A DNA stretch of 64,000 nt, taken from an uncultured Prochlorococcus sp. (GTDB taxonomy: Bacteria; Cyanobacteriota; Cyanobacteriia; PCC-6307; Cyanobiaceae). The notes below the pieces were generated by a model, which worked only from the letters and a program-made list of their open reading frames with translations, did not search any database and was not told the origin of the DNA. Below are positions 19,401 through 29,529 of the stretch, piece by piece; the first letter of the stretch is position 1, and each line of letters starts with the position of its first letter. The DNA is taken from the NCBI RefSeq assembly GCF_902536725.1, contig NZ_CACAYO010000001.1, positions 1 to 64,000 on the forward strand. Reading direction: 5' to 3'. Position numbers and translations under genes: made by a program.

Positions 19401-19502
19401 CTAGCTTGTGTAAGCTTTCCCTCTATAAGTTAGTTCATTGTGCTGCTTTTTAGCTGCTTCTTTATTCTGGACGTACTTTTGTCCTCTGTAAATTAGAGTC
19501 AT
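19401..19502 (-). CDS. 33-residue YRG-repeat peptide
   Basis: ATG at 19502 encodes MTLIYRGQKYVQNKEAAKKQ, then HNELTYRGKAYTS. Two (L)xYRGxxY units flank a charged helix. I associate such YRG peptides with the downstream-peptide genes controlled by glutamine-sensing RNA in marine picocyanobacteria and their phages. The family relation to DUF4278 is probable but not certain. The leader upstream is structured, which agrees with riboswitch control. Confidence 0.75.
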   Translation of the reverse strand: MTLIYRGQKYVQNKEAAKKQHNELTYRGKAYTS

Positions 19503-19600
19503 TGTTTTAGCTCCGGTTTCGCTTAAGTCCCCGTTCCATGGCTTAAGTCGATTTGCGGCTTGCTATACGCAAGTTGAACGTTTTGGTAGCGGTTGCTACA
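19503..19600 (-). promoter_or_regulatory. glutamine-riboswitch-like leader (glnA / Downstream-peptide type)
   Basis: Read on the minus strand, CGTTCA (19580-19575) can pair with GGAACG (19537-19532). Between them is a CTTGC-GTATA-GCAAG hairpin, and GACTTAAGC occurs twice (19549-19541 and 19529-19521). A further GTAGC/GCTAC hairpin (19599-19586) lies at the 5' side. CGTTCA...GGAACG and the downstream YRG peptide fit the glutamine-binding RNA class, but the consensus was recalled from memory. Confidence 0.55.
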
Positions 19601-19602
19601 AA

Positions 19603-19807
19603 TTTATAATAACATCCATTAAAATTATTTGTCTAGGTTTTTAATAAATAACCCTAATATATTAATAATAGCTTAGGTTTCTGTTAAAAATATTTAACAT
19701 AATCCCAGCGTAATTACTTACAGGTTACATTTTGTTCGTTTTTGAGAAGTATTTTTTATTTAATGAACTTTTAAATGTAAAATTCTTAAGATTATAAAAT
19801 TTGTTTT
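19603..19807. other. divergent promoter region between riboswitch leader and small membrane protein
   Basis: About 200 bp of AT-rich sequence, presumably with promoters for both flanking genes. No further open frame or hairpin was identified. Confidence 0.35.
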
Positions 19808-20002
19808 ATGTTTTCTAGAAGCAAAAAACCTACAGTAAAAAAATCTGCAATAGTTGAAGAGACTCCATTATTTGCTCAATTATTACCATTCGCAAACAGA
19901 ATGAATGATAAGGTTCAATTGGTAAATGCTTTGGCTTTTACTTTTATTATGGGATTCTCAATTTTTGGAATTGCTCTATGGAAACTATCAGGGCTAACCT
20001 AA
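19808..20002 (+). CDS. 64-residue single-helix membrane protein
   Basis: Basic N-terminus (MFSRSKKPTVKK), a conserved-looking FANRMNDKVQLVNALAFTFIMGFSIFGIALWKL helix region and a short tail. The helix resembles chlorophyll-binding HLI helices only loosely and lacks the ExxNGRxAM signature, so that family is not claimed. It ends in a 4-nt overlap with the convergent gene at 19999. Confidence 0.6.
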   Translation: MFSRSKKPTVKKSAIVEETPLFAQLLPFANRMNDKVQLVNALAFTFIMGFSIFGIALWKLSGLT

Positions 20003-20265
20003 TTTTTTAATTTTTTCAAAGCATCAATTTTTGATTCTTTGTTTTCAATTATGGTTATTAACCATTTAGAGGCAAGGCCTCTCGATATTGATCTATTTTT
20101 TAGAAATCTACATATATATACATGTAGATTTTTTTCGTTTTTGGAGTTAAATTTCTCCTCAAAATCTAAGATATCCTCTTCTGATGTTCTTTTTCTTAGC
20201 TCATCCACTAACGCATGACTAGAGGAATCATTAAAAAAGTTCCCAATATTTAAGCTTAATGTCAT
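19999..20265 (-). CDS. small hypothetical protein
   Basis: An 88-residue soluble, helical, lysine- and glutamate-rich protein with no recognised domain. It is 88 nt downstream of the nrdJ start side, transcribed in the same direction as nrdJ, and overlaps the end of the gene before it by 4 nt. Confidence 0.5.
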   Translation of the reverse strand: MTLSLNIGNFFNDSSSHALVDELRKRTSEEDILDFEEKFNSKNEKNLHVYICRFLKNRSISRGLASKWLITIIENKESKIDALKKLKN

Positions 20266-20353
20266 TAATAATTTATGTCCCTATTTAAGAGGTAGCCATA
20301 ATTTAAATTTTTAAAAACTAATTTATATTTTTTATTTACAAATAATTCAAAAT

Positions 20354-22687
20354 TTAATCTTTTGGTTTAGCAAGAGGAAGCAAGCACTTGTCTGAATCAC
20401 AACCTGCTGGTCCTGCTTCAGATAGTTCTCCAACATCATATTTATTAAGAGCATCAAAGAAATCGTTATTAACTTTCCTTTCTATTACTTTATTTTGCAA
20501 TGATACATATTCATCTTTACTTATTGGTTCAAAGGGTAATCTAGGGAAAGTAGCGTTAGCACTAAATCTAGCTAGCAATGCCGCTGAAATATATCCCTCA
20601 TTATTTTCTATTGCATTATGAATAGCCTTAGCTAGGTCCTCGATTTCATTTTCTCTAAATTCTACAGTTGCAGAGGTATTATGCTCTGTGTAAAATTTCT
20701 GGACTTGCATATAAAAATCGAATTGAGCTAGTGCCGAGAAATTATTGATGTCTATTTGGTCTGCACCATCTATATTTGCCCAACTAACTTCTGTAGGGAT
20801 TTCAACTAACCATTCTGTGCATCTTGGATCAAATGGATTATCGAGTAAGCAACCATTTTCATCTTTATCAGATTGAGATGGTACAACTGAGTAACCATAA
20901 TCCATGCAAGCTAAAGCGATTGGATCATTTTTTCTGAAAGTTATTCTTCTAATGAATCTTTGAGCCTTAGGAGGATGCCATCCTGGAGCTGCTCCAGTAA
21001 GAAGACTTTTAGTCCCAGCTGGCTGGACTGTTGTGCATCTATTTGGTCTCCTTAGATTATGTTTATCACAATATTCCCAGACAGTTTCTTTTACTATTTT
21101 TCTCCAAGAATCTAGGAATTTAGCTTCCTTCTCCTTGAAAACCTTTCCTTCTTCATTATTTGGCCTTCCTGCTTCCCACCATTTCAACCATGGCGTACCA
21201 AAGGCATGGACACAAAAATCAAATAATCCAGTGAAACTTACTCCTACAATAGGATCATATTCCCTACTTTTTCTATAACGCTCAACTTCAAATTCATGAT
21301 TAAGTAAGCATGCTACAGAAAGAGCTGCTGCCTTAAAAGCTTTTTTTTGCTCTTCAAAATTTTCAGGATCTATCTGATTCAAATGAACTTCAGCCAAATT
21401 GCAGTGGAAATCATTTCCCAAGATCTCACCACAAGGGTTAAGCCCATATCGGCTCATCCTGTGGTCTAGCTCCTCTTTAGAGAATGGACCATAACTACTA
21501 TTTATCCAATTTTTCGCTTCATCCTTACCTTGCTCTGAGTAGATTTCAATAAATTCCTTTCTCAATTCGTCATCTTTGAGAATATCGGCATTCGACCTTG
21601 CGATTGCTTCTGGAGCAAATTGAATAGCTCCCTCACCTGAATGGAATTGTTTTGTTACAGCATCCAAAACAGTTTGGTAAGTCGGTTTTGTATGGTAAAC
21701 CCTAGTATGATTAGCCATCCTGAGGGCATCTTTTTCAGGATCTATTCTCCAATTACCATTCTCATCTTGACTCCATAAATTTTCTTTTGCCGATGCTGCT
21801 TCCCTATCATCTGAAGCAAATTGTCTCATCCCAGCACTTCTTCTTATATTTCCAGCAACTATAGTTACTGCAGCTTCATCAATTAATAAACAACACTCTA
21901 CTGTACTTAATTTTCTGCCTATTGCCTTTCCAAGAAGTGATGCGACTCTGGAGTATAGATCTTTCAATTTAATCGGATTTGCCATCCCACCAAAACCTTT
22001 TAATGATTCTCCAGCAGGTCTAATATCTTCCAAATTTATATAAACATCAATTTCTCTTTCAAGATTTTCATTACTTGATGCCTCAAGAAGATACTTATAG
22101 CTATCTACCCAGCCTCTTCTGCTGTCCCCAACTTTGATGTGAAGGTCTTTTCCTTTGATTTCTATTGATGACTTTTCTTCTCTTTGATCTTTAGGAGTTA
22201 TTCCAACTTCACTAACTGATTTAATGTTTATTTTGTTTATTACCGTAGGTAGATTATTTATAAAATGAGGCTCAATTATTGCACCTGTTCCACATCCCAT
22301 CATTGCTAAGTCCATCATTAATGCGAAGGCTTCCCAATCAATTAAGTTTGTTGAGGTGCAGTTGTATGCTCCTGAGAAATTTTGGTTCTTATTAATCCAA
22401 GGGGTTCCGCCTATCCATAACCACCTTCCTGAAGGTTGGGCTTTTTGGTTACTTTGCATTTCTCTCATTAGAATTAATTCTTCTTCAGAAAGTTTTCCTA
22501 ATTCTTTTAATCCCGATAAATTCCTTTCGCCAACTTCGCTCCAGTTCTCCCTTTTGCCAGATGAAGTTTTTCTACTATAAGATCTGAAAAAAACTGGATA
22601 AGCAGCTGGCGCAGTCTTTGGAAAATCATCTTTTTTAAGATTATTGGAATTGCTCTCAGAAGAAGCTTTATTTGGTGCAACAGTCAC
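20354..22687 (-). CDS. nrdJ: adenosylcobalamin-dependent (class II) ribonucleotide reductase
   Basis: Reduces ribonucleoside triphosphates to deoxyribonucleotides using B12. The 777-residue size is typical of monomeric NrdJ. SGAYNCTSTNL holds the first active-site Cys, and NPCGEILGNDFHCNLAEVHLN the second pair. NTSATVEFRENE is part of the substrate pocket. The C-terminal GPAGCDSDKCLLPL gives the redox-relay Cys pair. No B12 riboswitch is evident in the 135-nt upstream region. Dependence on B12 fits the cbiX-like gene at 9383. Confidence 0.95.
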   Translation of the reverse strand: MTVAPNKASSESNSNNLKKDDFPKTAPAAYPVFFRSYSRKTSSGKRENWSEVGERNLSGLKELGKLSEEELILMREMQSNQKAQPSGRWLWIGGTPWINKNQNFSGAYNCTSTNLIDWEAFALMMDLAMMGCGTGAIIEPHFINNLPTVINKINIKSVSEVGITPKDQREEKSSIEIKGKDLHIKVGDSRRGWVDSYKYLLEASSNENLEREIDVYINLEDIRPAGESLKGFGGMANPIKLKDLYSRVASLLGKAIGRKLSTVECCLLIDEAAVTIVAGNIRRSAGMRQFASDDREAASAKENLWSQDENGNWRIDPEKDALRMANHTRVYHTKPTYQTVLDAVTKQFHSGEGAIQFAPEAIARSNADILKDDELRKEFIEIYSEQGKDEAKNWINSSYGPFSKEELDHRMSRYGLNPCGEILGNDFHCNLAEVHLNQIDPENFEEQKKAFKAAALSVACLLNHEFEVERYRKSREYDPIVGVSFTGLFDFCVHAFGTPWLKWWEAGRPNNEEGKVFKEKEAKFLDSWRKIVKETVWEYCDKHNLRRPNRCTTVQPAGTKSLLTGAAPGWHPPKAQRFIRRITFRKNDPIALACMDYGYSVVPSQSDKDENGCLLDNPFDPRCTEWLVEIPTEVSWANIDGADQIDINNFSALAQFDFYMQVQKFYTEHNTSATVEFRENEIEDLAKAIHNAIENNEGYISAALLARFSANATFPRLPFEPISKDEYVSLQNKVIERKVNNDFFDALNKYDVGELSEAGPAGCDSDKCLLPLAKPKD

Positions 22688-22822
22688 AATAAAAAAAAAC
22701 GTATGTAAATAACCCGTACTGGAAGAATAACTCTACCTGTGGCGTCTGCAACCATTCTTACCACTATTTAACGGTTTGTGTAGAATTATGTTTAATATGA
22801 AATCTTTGTTTCAAGAAAGTAT

Positions 22823-23518
22823 ATGGAAAGAGTCCCCGAACCTGAATTAATGGAAGAAAAAGAGCAGGTCATTTCTTATGACGAAGCTGACTTTTCAGAA
22901 GGGGAAGTTAATCTAATTAATCAAATAAATCAATATTTTTTTAAAAAAAATATTTCTTTAGGTGAAAAAGATTTAATAGTTGATTTAGGATGCGGACCAG
23001 GAAATATTTCTGAGAAGTTAGCAATAAAGTGGCCTAATACTCAAGTCTTAGGAATAGATGGTTCTAAAGAGATGATTTTGAGAGCAGAATTTAATAAAAG
23101 TATTTCTACTAATCAAAAAAAATTAAAAAATTTACGCTACATTTGTTCTGACATAAAAGACATTAAATCAAATAATTTCTTACTTAAACAAAGAATTAGT
23201 TTACTTGTAAGCAATAGCTTGATTCATCACATTACTAATCTTGAAGATTTCTTCAACACTATAAGAAGTTTGTCTAGTAATGTCACTGTAAATTTTCACA
23301 AGGATTTAAAAAGACCATTAGATGAAAAGTCGGCTTTAGAACTCAAAGAACAATGTTCAAAAAAATATAACGAGATTTTAACTAATGATTATTATGCCTC
23401 TTTAAGAGCTTCTTATACTTTTAAAGAGTTAAAAAATTTCATCTTAGAGAATGATCTATCCTCTTTAGATGTGTTTGAGGAAGGTGAAAATTATTTAATA
23501 GTCTATGGTAATGTTTAA
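22823..23518 (+). CDS. class I SAM-dependent methyltransferase
   Basis: A 231-residue protein with motif I LIVDLGCGPGNISEKLA (about residue 50), the acidic motif VLGIDGSKEMI after it, and LLVSNSLIHHI for motif IV. The substrate is unknown. It lies 31 nt before prfC on the same strand, so it may be cotranscribed with it; a link to translation would be inference only. Confidence 0.75.
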   Translation: MERVPEPELMEEKEQVISYDEADFSEGEVNLINQINQYFFKKNISLGEKDLIVDLGCGPGNISEKLAIKWPNTQVLGIDGSKEMILRAEFNKSISTNQKKLKNLRYICSDIKDIKSNNFLLKQRISLLVSNSLIHHITNLEDFFNTIRSLSSNVTVNFHKDLKRPLDEKSALELKEQCSKKYNEILTNDYYASLRASYTFKELKNFILENDLSSLDVFEEGENYLIVYGNV

Positions 23519-23549
23519 AAACTAAGTGAAAGGCCCTTATATTATATAA

Positions 23550-25187
23550 ATGAGCTTAGGTACTAAAATTATAAATAATAAAGAAATACTGGATGCGGTA
23601 AATAAAAGAAGAAATTTTGCTATTATTTCACATCCAGATGCTGGGAAAACGACTCTTACCGAGAAGCTTCTTTTGTATGGAGGTGCCATTCAACAGGCAG
23701 GAGCAGTAAAAGCTAGGGGTAATCAGAGAAAAGCCACCTCAGACTGGATGGAACTTGAGAAACAAAGAGGTATTTCTATTACATCAACTGTATTGCAATT
23801 TGAATATGAAAGATCTGTAATTAATCTATTAGATACACCAGGACACCAAGATTTCTCCGAAGATACTTATAGAACATTAGCTGCTGCTGATAATGCAGTT
23901 ATGTTGGAAGATGCTGCTAAAGGACTAGAACCTCAAACTAGAAAATTGTTTGAAGTTTGCAAGATGCGAAAAATACCAATATTTACTTTCATAAATAAAA
24001 TGGATAGACCAGGAAGAGAGCCATTTTCTTTACTAGATGAAATTGAATCAGAACTTGGATTAAATACCCTACCTATAAACTGGCCAATTGGGAGTGGCGA
24101 GGAATTTAGAGGAGTTATTGATAGATTTTCGAGAGAGGTGATTTTATTTGATAAAGCAGTGAGAGGGAAACAATCGAATGAGAAAAGATTAAGTCTTGAA
24201 GATAAAGAGCTATCAAAATATGTAGAGAGAGATTTACTTGAAAACTCACTTGAAGAATTGGAGGTTCTTGATGAGGCAGGATCTAAATTTGAAAAAGAAA
24301 AAGTTTTTAATGGCTCTTTAACCCCAGTTTTCTTTGGATCTGCCATGACTAATTTTGGCGTAAGGCCATTTTTAGATAGTTTTTTAAAAATGGCACAAAA
24401 ACCAACTTCAAGAAATAGTAATAAAGGGGATATTGAACCTGCAAGCGATGATTTTAGTGGGTTTGTTTTTAAGCTTCAGGCAAATATGGATCCAAAGCAC
24501 AGAGATAGAGTTGCTTTTATAAGAGTTTGTAGTGGTAAATTTGAAAAGGATATGTCAGTTAAACATTCCAGAACTGGAAAAACAATTAGATTATCAAGAC
24601 CACAAAAAATATTTGGGCAAGATAGAGAAGTAGTTGATGATGCCTATCCTGGAGATGTTATTGGTTTAAATAATCCAGGGATGTTTTCTATTGGAGATAC
24701 TCTTTATACGGGTGCTCAATTGGAATATGAGGGTATACCATCCTTTAGTCCTGAAATATTCAGCTGGTTAAGAAATCCAAATCCCTCAGCATTTAAAAAC
24801 TTTAGAAAGGGTGTTAATGAACTTAGAGAAGAAGGTGCTGTTCAGATTCTTTATGACTTTGATGAGAGTAAAAGAGACCCTATACTCGCAGCCGTTGGTC
24901 AATTGCAGCTGGAGGTAGTAACTCATAGATTAAAAAGTGAATATGGTGTAGATGCAAATCTTGAAGCAATGCCATATCAATTGGCTAGATGGATTTCTGA
25001 TGGATGGCCAGCCATTGAAAAACTAGGCAGAATATTCAACTGTAAAATAGTTAAAGATTGTTGGAATAGGCCGGTTATTCTTTTTAAAAATGAGTGGAAT
25101 CTAAATCAATTTGTTGAAGACAATAATCAATTAAATTTAAACAAAGTTGCGCCCGTTGTTAGTGGAGTCGAACCAATTGTTTTATAA
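23550..25187 (+). CDS. prfC: peptide chain release factor 3
   Basis: GTPase that releases RF1/RF2 from terminated ribosomes. The G1 loop is [14 protein letters not shown]2 lies in [14 protein letters not shown]3 is [20 protein letters not shown], and G4 is [11 protein letters not shown]. The RF3-specific C-terminal part follows ([26 protein letters not shown]). Length 545 is normal for RF3 and shorter than EF-G. Confidence 0.95.
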   Translation: MSLGTKIINNKEILDAVNKRRNFAIISHPDAGKTTLTEKLLLYGGAIQQAGAVKARGNQRKATSDWMELEKQRGISITSTVLQFEYERSVINLLDTPGHQDFSEDTYRTLAAADNAVMLEDAAKGLEPQTRKLFEVCKMRKIPIFTFINKMDRPGREPFSLLDEIESELGLNTLPINWPIGSGEEFRGVIDRFSREVILFDKAVRGKQSNEKRLSLEDKELSKYVERDLLENSLEELEVLDEAGSKFEKEKVFNGSLTPVFFGSAMTNFGVRPFLDSFLKMAQKPTSRNSNKGDIEPASDDFSGFVFKLQANMDPKHRDRVAFIRVCSGKFEKDMSVKHSRTGKTIRLSRPQKIFGQDREVVDDAYPGDVIGLNNPGMFSIGDTLYTGAQLEYEGIPSFSPEIFSWLRNPNPSAFKNFRKGVNELREEGAVQILYDFDESKRDPILAAVGQLQLEVVTHRLKSEYGVDANLEAMPYQLARWISDGWPAIEKLGRIFNCKIVKDCWNRPVILFKNEWNLNQFVEDNNQLNLNKVAPVVSGVEPIVL

Positions 25188-25238
25188 AGTCTTAATGGAT
25201 TATAAAATTAGTTAATCTGTTAGTATTGGTAAAAAATT

Positions 25239-25913
25239 TTGGATTCAAACAGTAATAAAAATAATAACGAAAAATCACCTTATGAAATTTTAGGTGTAAA
25301 AGAAGGTGCTGCTTTTGAGGATATTCAGAAGGCTAGAGATATTAAAGTTAAAGAGGCTGGTGAAGACTTAATTTTAAAAGCGAAAATAGAATCTTCCTTT
25401 GATCAATTACTCATGGGTAGTCTGAAAGCTAGGCAATCAGGAAATGTAAGCTATGAAGCTGTTAGTGCCTCAAAAAAAGAAAAACAAATTAATCAATTTA
25501 CCAATAATAACTTCCCACTTCTTTCTAAGATAAAAAATTTAAATAATAACTCTAACAATTCAAGTCAGTATAGTCTGCCAAAAATAACTACCCCCTCATT
25601 TGATAATCTTTCAATAAAAATATCTGTTGGGCTATTATTTTTAATTTTGTTATTTATCAGTCCAGACTCTAATAATAGACTTTTACTCTCTATCTCAACA
25701 TTAATACTTACCTATACTCAAATTAAATCAGGGAAAAGATTTATAGGTTCTCTGGGTTGGAGTGTTACCTTTCTCTCAATAGGATTAATATTTGGTGGAT
25801 TGCTTGAAAATAATTCTTTCATTCAGGAAGTATCAAACAACTCTTTATCAATACAAAAAATTCAAAGTATTCCGGCCATGGTTATTTTATGGCTAGGCGT
25901 AATTTTTTTATGA
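25239..25913 (+). CDS. CPP1-like (J-like domain) membrane protein
   Basis: A 224-residue protein. Residues 13-65 ([27 protein letters not shown]...[19 protein letters not shown]) are the J-like CPP1 domain (DUF3353 family); CPP1 in plants stabilises protochlorophyllide oxidoreductase. A polar linker is followed by four hydrophobic helices from about residue 130. Start is TTG at 25239. It overlaps the convergent hslO gene by 6 nt. The cyanobacterial role is inferred from the plant protein. Confidence 0.8.
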   Translation: MDSNSNKNNNEKSPYEILGVKEGAAFEDIQKARDIKVKEAGEDLILKAKIESSFDQLLMGSLKARQSGNVSYEAVSASKKEKQINQFTNNNFPLLSKIKNLNNNSNNSSQYSLPKITTPSFDNLSIKISVGLLFLILLFISPDSNNRLLLSISTLILTYTQIKSGKRFIGSLGWSVTFLSIGLIFGGLLENNSFIQEVSNNSLSIQKIQSIPAMVILWLGVIFL

Positions 25914-26816
25914 TTGATTTTCTATCATAGATTTAATTTCTTCATAATTTATAAGATATTTATTTTTACAAAATTCACAAACCAACTCTGCTTTGCCATC
26001 TTTCTTGAGGATGTCCTCTAACTCGCTCTTATCAAGCATTTTCATCGCATTTAAACTTCTTTCTTTGGAACACTTGCATTTAAAACTCACTTCTTGAGAA
26101 CGAGCTTTTTCAGAGATTGATTTATCGTCAATATCGGGAAATATATTTCTAATTAAATCAAGAAGATTATCTTTTGACTTAAATAGATCTTCGCTGAAAG
26201 AATCAATTTCTTTGCATCTTTCTTCAAGTAGAGAGACTAGCAGAGGGTCAGTATCTTTTTTAGGTAAAACTTGAGCTAATAAGCCACCACTACAAATAAC
26301 ACTTTTATTTTGAATTTTTTCTCCAATAAATACAGCAGAGGGAGTTTGCTCTGAATGATATAAATATGAAGCTAAGTCTTCAGCAATATTCCCATTTACT
26401 AATTCAACAGTGCTTGTGAAGGGTTCTCCAAATCCACTATCTCTAATTACATTTAAATATCCTGTACCTAATGCTTTTGTGAAATCAAACGAATATTTAT
26501 TATTATCTATTTTAACTAGGTCCAATTCTAAATTAGGATTCCCTACATAACCCCTAACTTTCCCGTCTCTACCTGCATCAACTAGTAATCCCTTTAAAGG
26601 TCCGTCAGATCTAACTCTTAAAGTGACTCTCCCATGCATTATTTTCATCGAGCTTGCTAAAAGCAGTGAAGCACTAAATGCTCTGCCTAAGATACAGGTG
26701 GTTAAGTAAGAAAGGCTATGTCTTTTTTTTGCTTCTAAAGAAGATTCTGTTGTTAAGACCGCAACTAATCTTATTCCTCCATTGGCTGCAGTAGCCCGAA
26801 CTATCCTATCCTGCAT
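25908..26816 (-). CDS. hslO: Hsp33 redox-regulated chaperone
   Basis: A 302-residue protein. The N-terminal domain has [20 protein letters not shown] and [11 protein letters not shown], and the C-terminal zinc-binding redox switch reads CKCSKE (two Cys) and CEFCKN (two Cys), the CxC...CxxC pattern. It overlaps the upstream ABC ATPase by 11 nt, so the two are probably translated in tandem. Confidence 0.93.
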   Translation of the reverse strand: MQDRIVRATAANGGIRLVAVLTTESSLEAKKRHSLSYLTTCILGRAFSASLLLASSMKIMHGRVTLRVRSDGPLKGLLVDAGRDGKVRGYVGNPNLELDLVKIDNNKYSFDFTKALGTGYLNVIRDSGFGEPFTSTVELVNGNIAEDLASYLYHSEQTPSAVFIGEKIQNKSVICSGGLLAQVLPKKDTDPLLVSLLEERCKEIDSFSEDLFKSKDNLLDLIRNIFPDIDDKSISEKARSQEVSFKCKCSKERSLNAMKMLDKSELEDILKKDGKAELVCEFCKNKYLINYEEIKSMIENQS

Positions 26817-27453
26817 GATTTTCTTTCATAAAATTTTTGATTTTCCCTTTTTCCAAGAATAATATCCTAGAAGGAATTCCCTCAAATAAGGCAGGTTCAT
26901 GAGTAACAATAATAATTGTATTTTTATTTTTTAAATCAAGAATTAAATTCTTCACATCATTTCTCATTGAATAGTCTAATCCAGCAGTTGGTTCATCAAG
27001 TAAAAGAATTGAGGGGTTTCTAAGTAGTTGAACTGCTACAGCTAACCGCCTTTGTTGCCCGCCACTCAGCTGTTCTGGTGGTTGAGTTAGATTAATTTTT
27101 TTCAAACCAACTTTATTTAAAACTATTTCTATATTTTTTTCTCTTAAAGATTTATGGCCTATTTTTAATTCTTTACCAATGGTTGTACCTATAAAGTATC
27201 TTTCAGGAAATTGGAATACTACTCCACAAAACCATCTTCTTTGTCTAGAAGACAAAATTTTATTCTTCCAAGTAATTTTTCCCTTTTGCGGATTTGTTAA
27301 TCCGCTTATTATTTCGAGTAGTGTTGTTTTCCCAGAGCCACTACTGCCGCATATTAAAATGATTTCATTTTCATGAACTTTTAAATTTAAATTGTCTATT
27401 ATTTTTCTTTCACCAGTTTGGGGTTGATAAGATATTTCTTTTAAATCAAGCAT
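26806..27453 (-). CDS. ECF-type ABC transporter ATPase
   Basis: A 215-residue ATPase: Walker [10 protein letters not shown], a Q-loop with [12 protein letters not shown] (the FQFPE form typical of energy-coupling-factor ATPases of the CbiO/EcfA group), signature LSGGQQRR, Walker [13 protein letters not shown], and the switch His in THEP. No permease or substrate-binding (S) component lies next to it, which is usual for the plant/cyanobacterial ABCI10-type proteins. The substrate is unknown. Confidence 0.85.
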   Translation of the reverse strand: MLDLKEISYQPQTGERKIIDNLNLKVHENEIILICGSSGSGKTTLLEIISGLTNPQKGKITWKNKILSSRQRRWFCGVVFQFPERYFIGTTIGKELKIGHKSLREKNIEIVLNKVGLKKINLTQPPEQLSGGQQRRLAVAVQLLRNPSILLLDEPTAGLDYSMRNDVKNLILDLKNKNTIIIVTHEPALFEGIPSRILFLEKGKIKNFMKENHAG

Positions 27454-27536
27454 TATTAATTAAGTTATAGGTATGAATTTGAATCTAGTAATAACTTACT
27501 TATAATAGCTTTAGATCTAAAAAGATATTAGTCAAT

Positions 27537-27980
27537 ATGAATATTACTTTTAGGGAAGTTGATCCTTTTAATTGTTGGATATGGATCAGGTTTTCAGAAT
27601 CACCAACTCAAGACGAAAAAAATTATTTAGATGGTGTTTTTGATAGTTGGTACGTTTTAGGAAGGTTAGGTGGATTTAATTCTGAAAATTTGCAAACTCA
27701 TGAAGAGGGTTCCGATCTAAGTTGGATGTCCTATGATAATGACCAAAAAAATTCATCTCTTCCAGCCTTAATGCATAACTTAGGAATTATGGAATATCAA
27801 AATCTTTGGGGAAGATGTTGGGTTGATTTTGGAACATCAGACTCCATTTCAATAGATATATTAATTAATTCTTTGAATGAGATATCAAATAATTATGTAA
27901 AAATTGAAGAGTTAATTATTGGGGGTGAAAATAATGATTGGTTAGTTGAAGAACATGAAGATTTAGTTTTTAAAGATTAA
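27537..27980 (+). CDS. DUF3531 family protein
   Basis: A 147-residue acidic protein: ITFREVDPFNCWIWIRFSESPTQDEKNYLDGVFDSWYVLGRLGGFN and NLWGRCWVDFGTSDSISIDILINSL match the DUF3531 pattern shared by cyanobacteria and plastids. The function is unknown. It is followed 9 nt later by rsmE. Confidence 0.8.
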   Translation: MNITFREVDPFNCWIWIRFSESPTQDEKNYLDGVFDSWYVLGRLGGFNSENLQTHEEGSDLSWMSYDNDQKNSSLPALMHNLGIMEYQNLWGRCWVDFGTSDSISIDILINSLNEISNNYVKIEELIIGGENNDWLVEEHEDLVFKD

Positions 27981-27989
27981 GTGTTTTAG

Positions 27990-28763
27990 ATGGAAGACTT
28001 AACAAGATTAATTATTTCCCATGAAAGAATTGAAAATATTAAGAACAATAATTTAGAACTTTCTAAAGAAGAGGCTCATTATTTAAATAAAGTAATGAGG
28101 ATAAAAAATGGAAAAAAAATATTTATAGCTAACGGAGAAGGTTCATTATGGAAAGCTGTAAAAGTTAAAAATGATTGCTTAGAAATAATTAAATCAAAAA
28201 AACCTTACTTATTTCAAGAACAAGAAATTCACTTATTAGGAATAGCTGTTGTTATACCAAAAAGTGGTTTTGAGGATATTTTAAAAATGTGTACTGAAAT
28301 AGGGATTGATTATATACAGCCATTATTTTCAGAAAGACAGGTAAACAAAAATTTAAATTTTTCTAGAAAAATTTTGAGATGGAATTTAATTATCAATGAA
28401 GCTGTTGAGCAAAGTGAGAGATTATGGAAACCATCCATTTTAAATGGAATGGATATTATTGAATGGCTAAAAAGTAGAGATAATCAAGAAAGAGTTTCTA
28501 TTTCTATAACTAGAGAAGAAACACTATATGACTTAAATCAATGGTTAAGAAAAAAACAAGAATTTGGAAATAAAAAAGGAGGTATTTTTTGGAATGTAAT
28601 TGGTCCTGAAGGAGGTTGGTCCGCTAAAGAAATTGATTTTTTTAAAAAAAATAATATTAGCTTTGTTAAGCTTTCCGACACTATCTTGAGAACTTCAACG
28701 GCTAGTATTAACGCATCATCAATTCTAAATCAGTGGAGAATTGATTTGAAATTAAAGAATTAG
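27990..28763 (+). CDS. rsmE: 16S rRNA (uracil1498-N3)-methyltransferase
   Basis: A 257-residue SPOUT methyltransferase. The N-terminal PUA-like part begins LTRLIISHERI; the knotted C-terminal part has VIGPEGGWSAKEIDFFKKN and LSDTILRTSTASINASSIL, the RsmE signatures. It lies between the DUF3531 and DUF92 genes in one apparent operon. Confidence 0.92.
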   Translation: MEDLTRLIISHERIENIKNNNLELSKEEAHYLNKVMRIKNGKKIFIANGEGSLWKAVKVKNDCLEIIKSKKPYLFQEQEIHLLGIAVVIPKSGFEDILKMCTEIGIDYIQPLFSERQVNKNLNFSRKILRWNLIINEAVEQSERLWKPSILNGMDIIEWLKSRDNQERVSISITREETLYDLNQWLRKKQEFGNKKGGIFWNVIGPEGGWSAKEIDFFKKNNISFVKLSDTILRTSTASINASSILNQWRIDLKLKN

Positions 28764-28769
28764 ATAAAT

Positions 28770-29513
28770 ATGGATTTAATTAGAAATCAATTTTTTATAG
28801 GTTTTTGCATTAATTTTATTTTGATTTACATATTTTGCAGGATTCCTTTGATGACGAAAAGTGGTTGGGTAAGTGCAGGCATCTTAGGCACAATTTTGTG
28901 GGGATGTTTGTCTTGGAAGGGATGGATGTCAGTTGTAATTTATTTATTATTTGGATCCCTCGTTACCAAAATAGGTTTTAAATTTAAAAAAGCACAAGGA
29001 ATTGCTGAAAAAAGGGGCGGGAGGAGAGGTCCTGAGAATGTATGGGGCTCAGCAGCTACAGGATTATTTCTTGCCATTATGACCAAATTTAATGCTGCCA
29101 ATGTAGTGATGTTTAAAGTAGGTTTTGCTGCAAGTTTTGCTGCAAAGTTAGCGGATACTTTTGGTAGCGAAATTGGGAAAAGATTTGGTAAAGATACATA
29201 CTTAATTACTTCACTTAAAAAGGTGGATAGGGGAACTGAGGGAGGAATAAGTATAGAAGGAACATTAGCTAGTGTTTTGGGATCAATATTTATGGCTTTT
29301 ATAATGCTTCGTCTATCAATTATTTCTACAAAATATCATTTTATAGTTGTTGTAGTTTCTGGATTCTTGGCAACACTTTCCGAAAGTATTATTGGGGCTA
29401 AATTTCAAAACAAATATAAATTAAGTAATGAATTGGTAAATGCTATTCAGACAAGTATTGCTTCTGTTTTTGCTATCTTTGCTCTTATTTTATATTCATA
29501 TTTTTTAAATTAA
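28770..29513 (+). CDS. DUF92 membrane protein, VTE6-like (putative phytyl-phosphate kinase)
   Basis: A 247-residue protein with about six helices. FKKAQGIAEKRGGRRGPENVWGSAATG and AASFAAKLADTFGSEIGKRFGKDTYLITSLKKVDRGTEGGISIEGTLA are the DUF92 signatures. The plant homologue VTE6 phosphorylates phytyl-phosphate in tocopherol and phylloquinone synthesis from chlorophyll breakdown. The role here is inferred from that family. Confidence 0.82.
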   Translation: MDLIRNQFFIGFCINFILIYIFCRIPLMTKSGWVSAGILGTILWGCLSWKGWMSVVIYLLFGSLVTKIGFKFKKAQGIAEKRGGRRGPENVWGSAATGLFLAIMTKFNAANVVMFKVGFAASFAAKLADTFGSEIGKRFGKDTYLITSLKKVDRGTEGGISIEGTLASVLGSIFMAFIMLRLSIISTKYHFIVVVVSGFLATLSESIIGAKFQNKYKLSNELVNAIQTSIASVFAIFALILYSYFLN

Positions 29514-29529
29514 TAATATTTGGAAAGAC

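Noticed and set aside
19808-20002. Possible HLI protein
   Set aside because: The helix has RMNDKVQLVNALAF, which lacks the ExxNGRxAM chlorophyll-binding residues.
22688-22822. Possible B12 riboswitch upstream of nrdJ
   Set aside because: No B12-box-like conserved core or paired elements are visible in 135 nt, and B12 riboswitches are usually longer.
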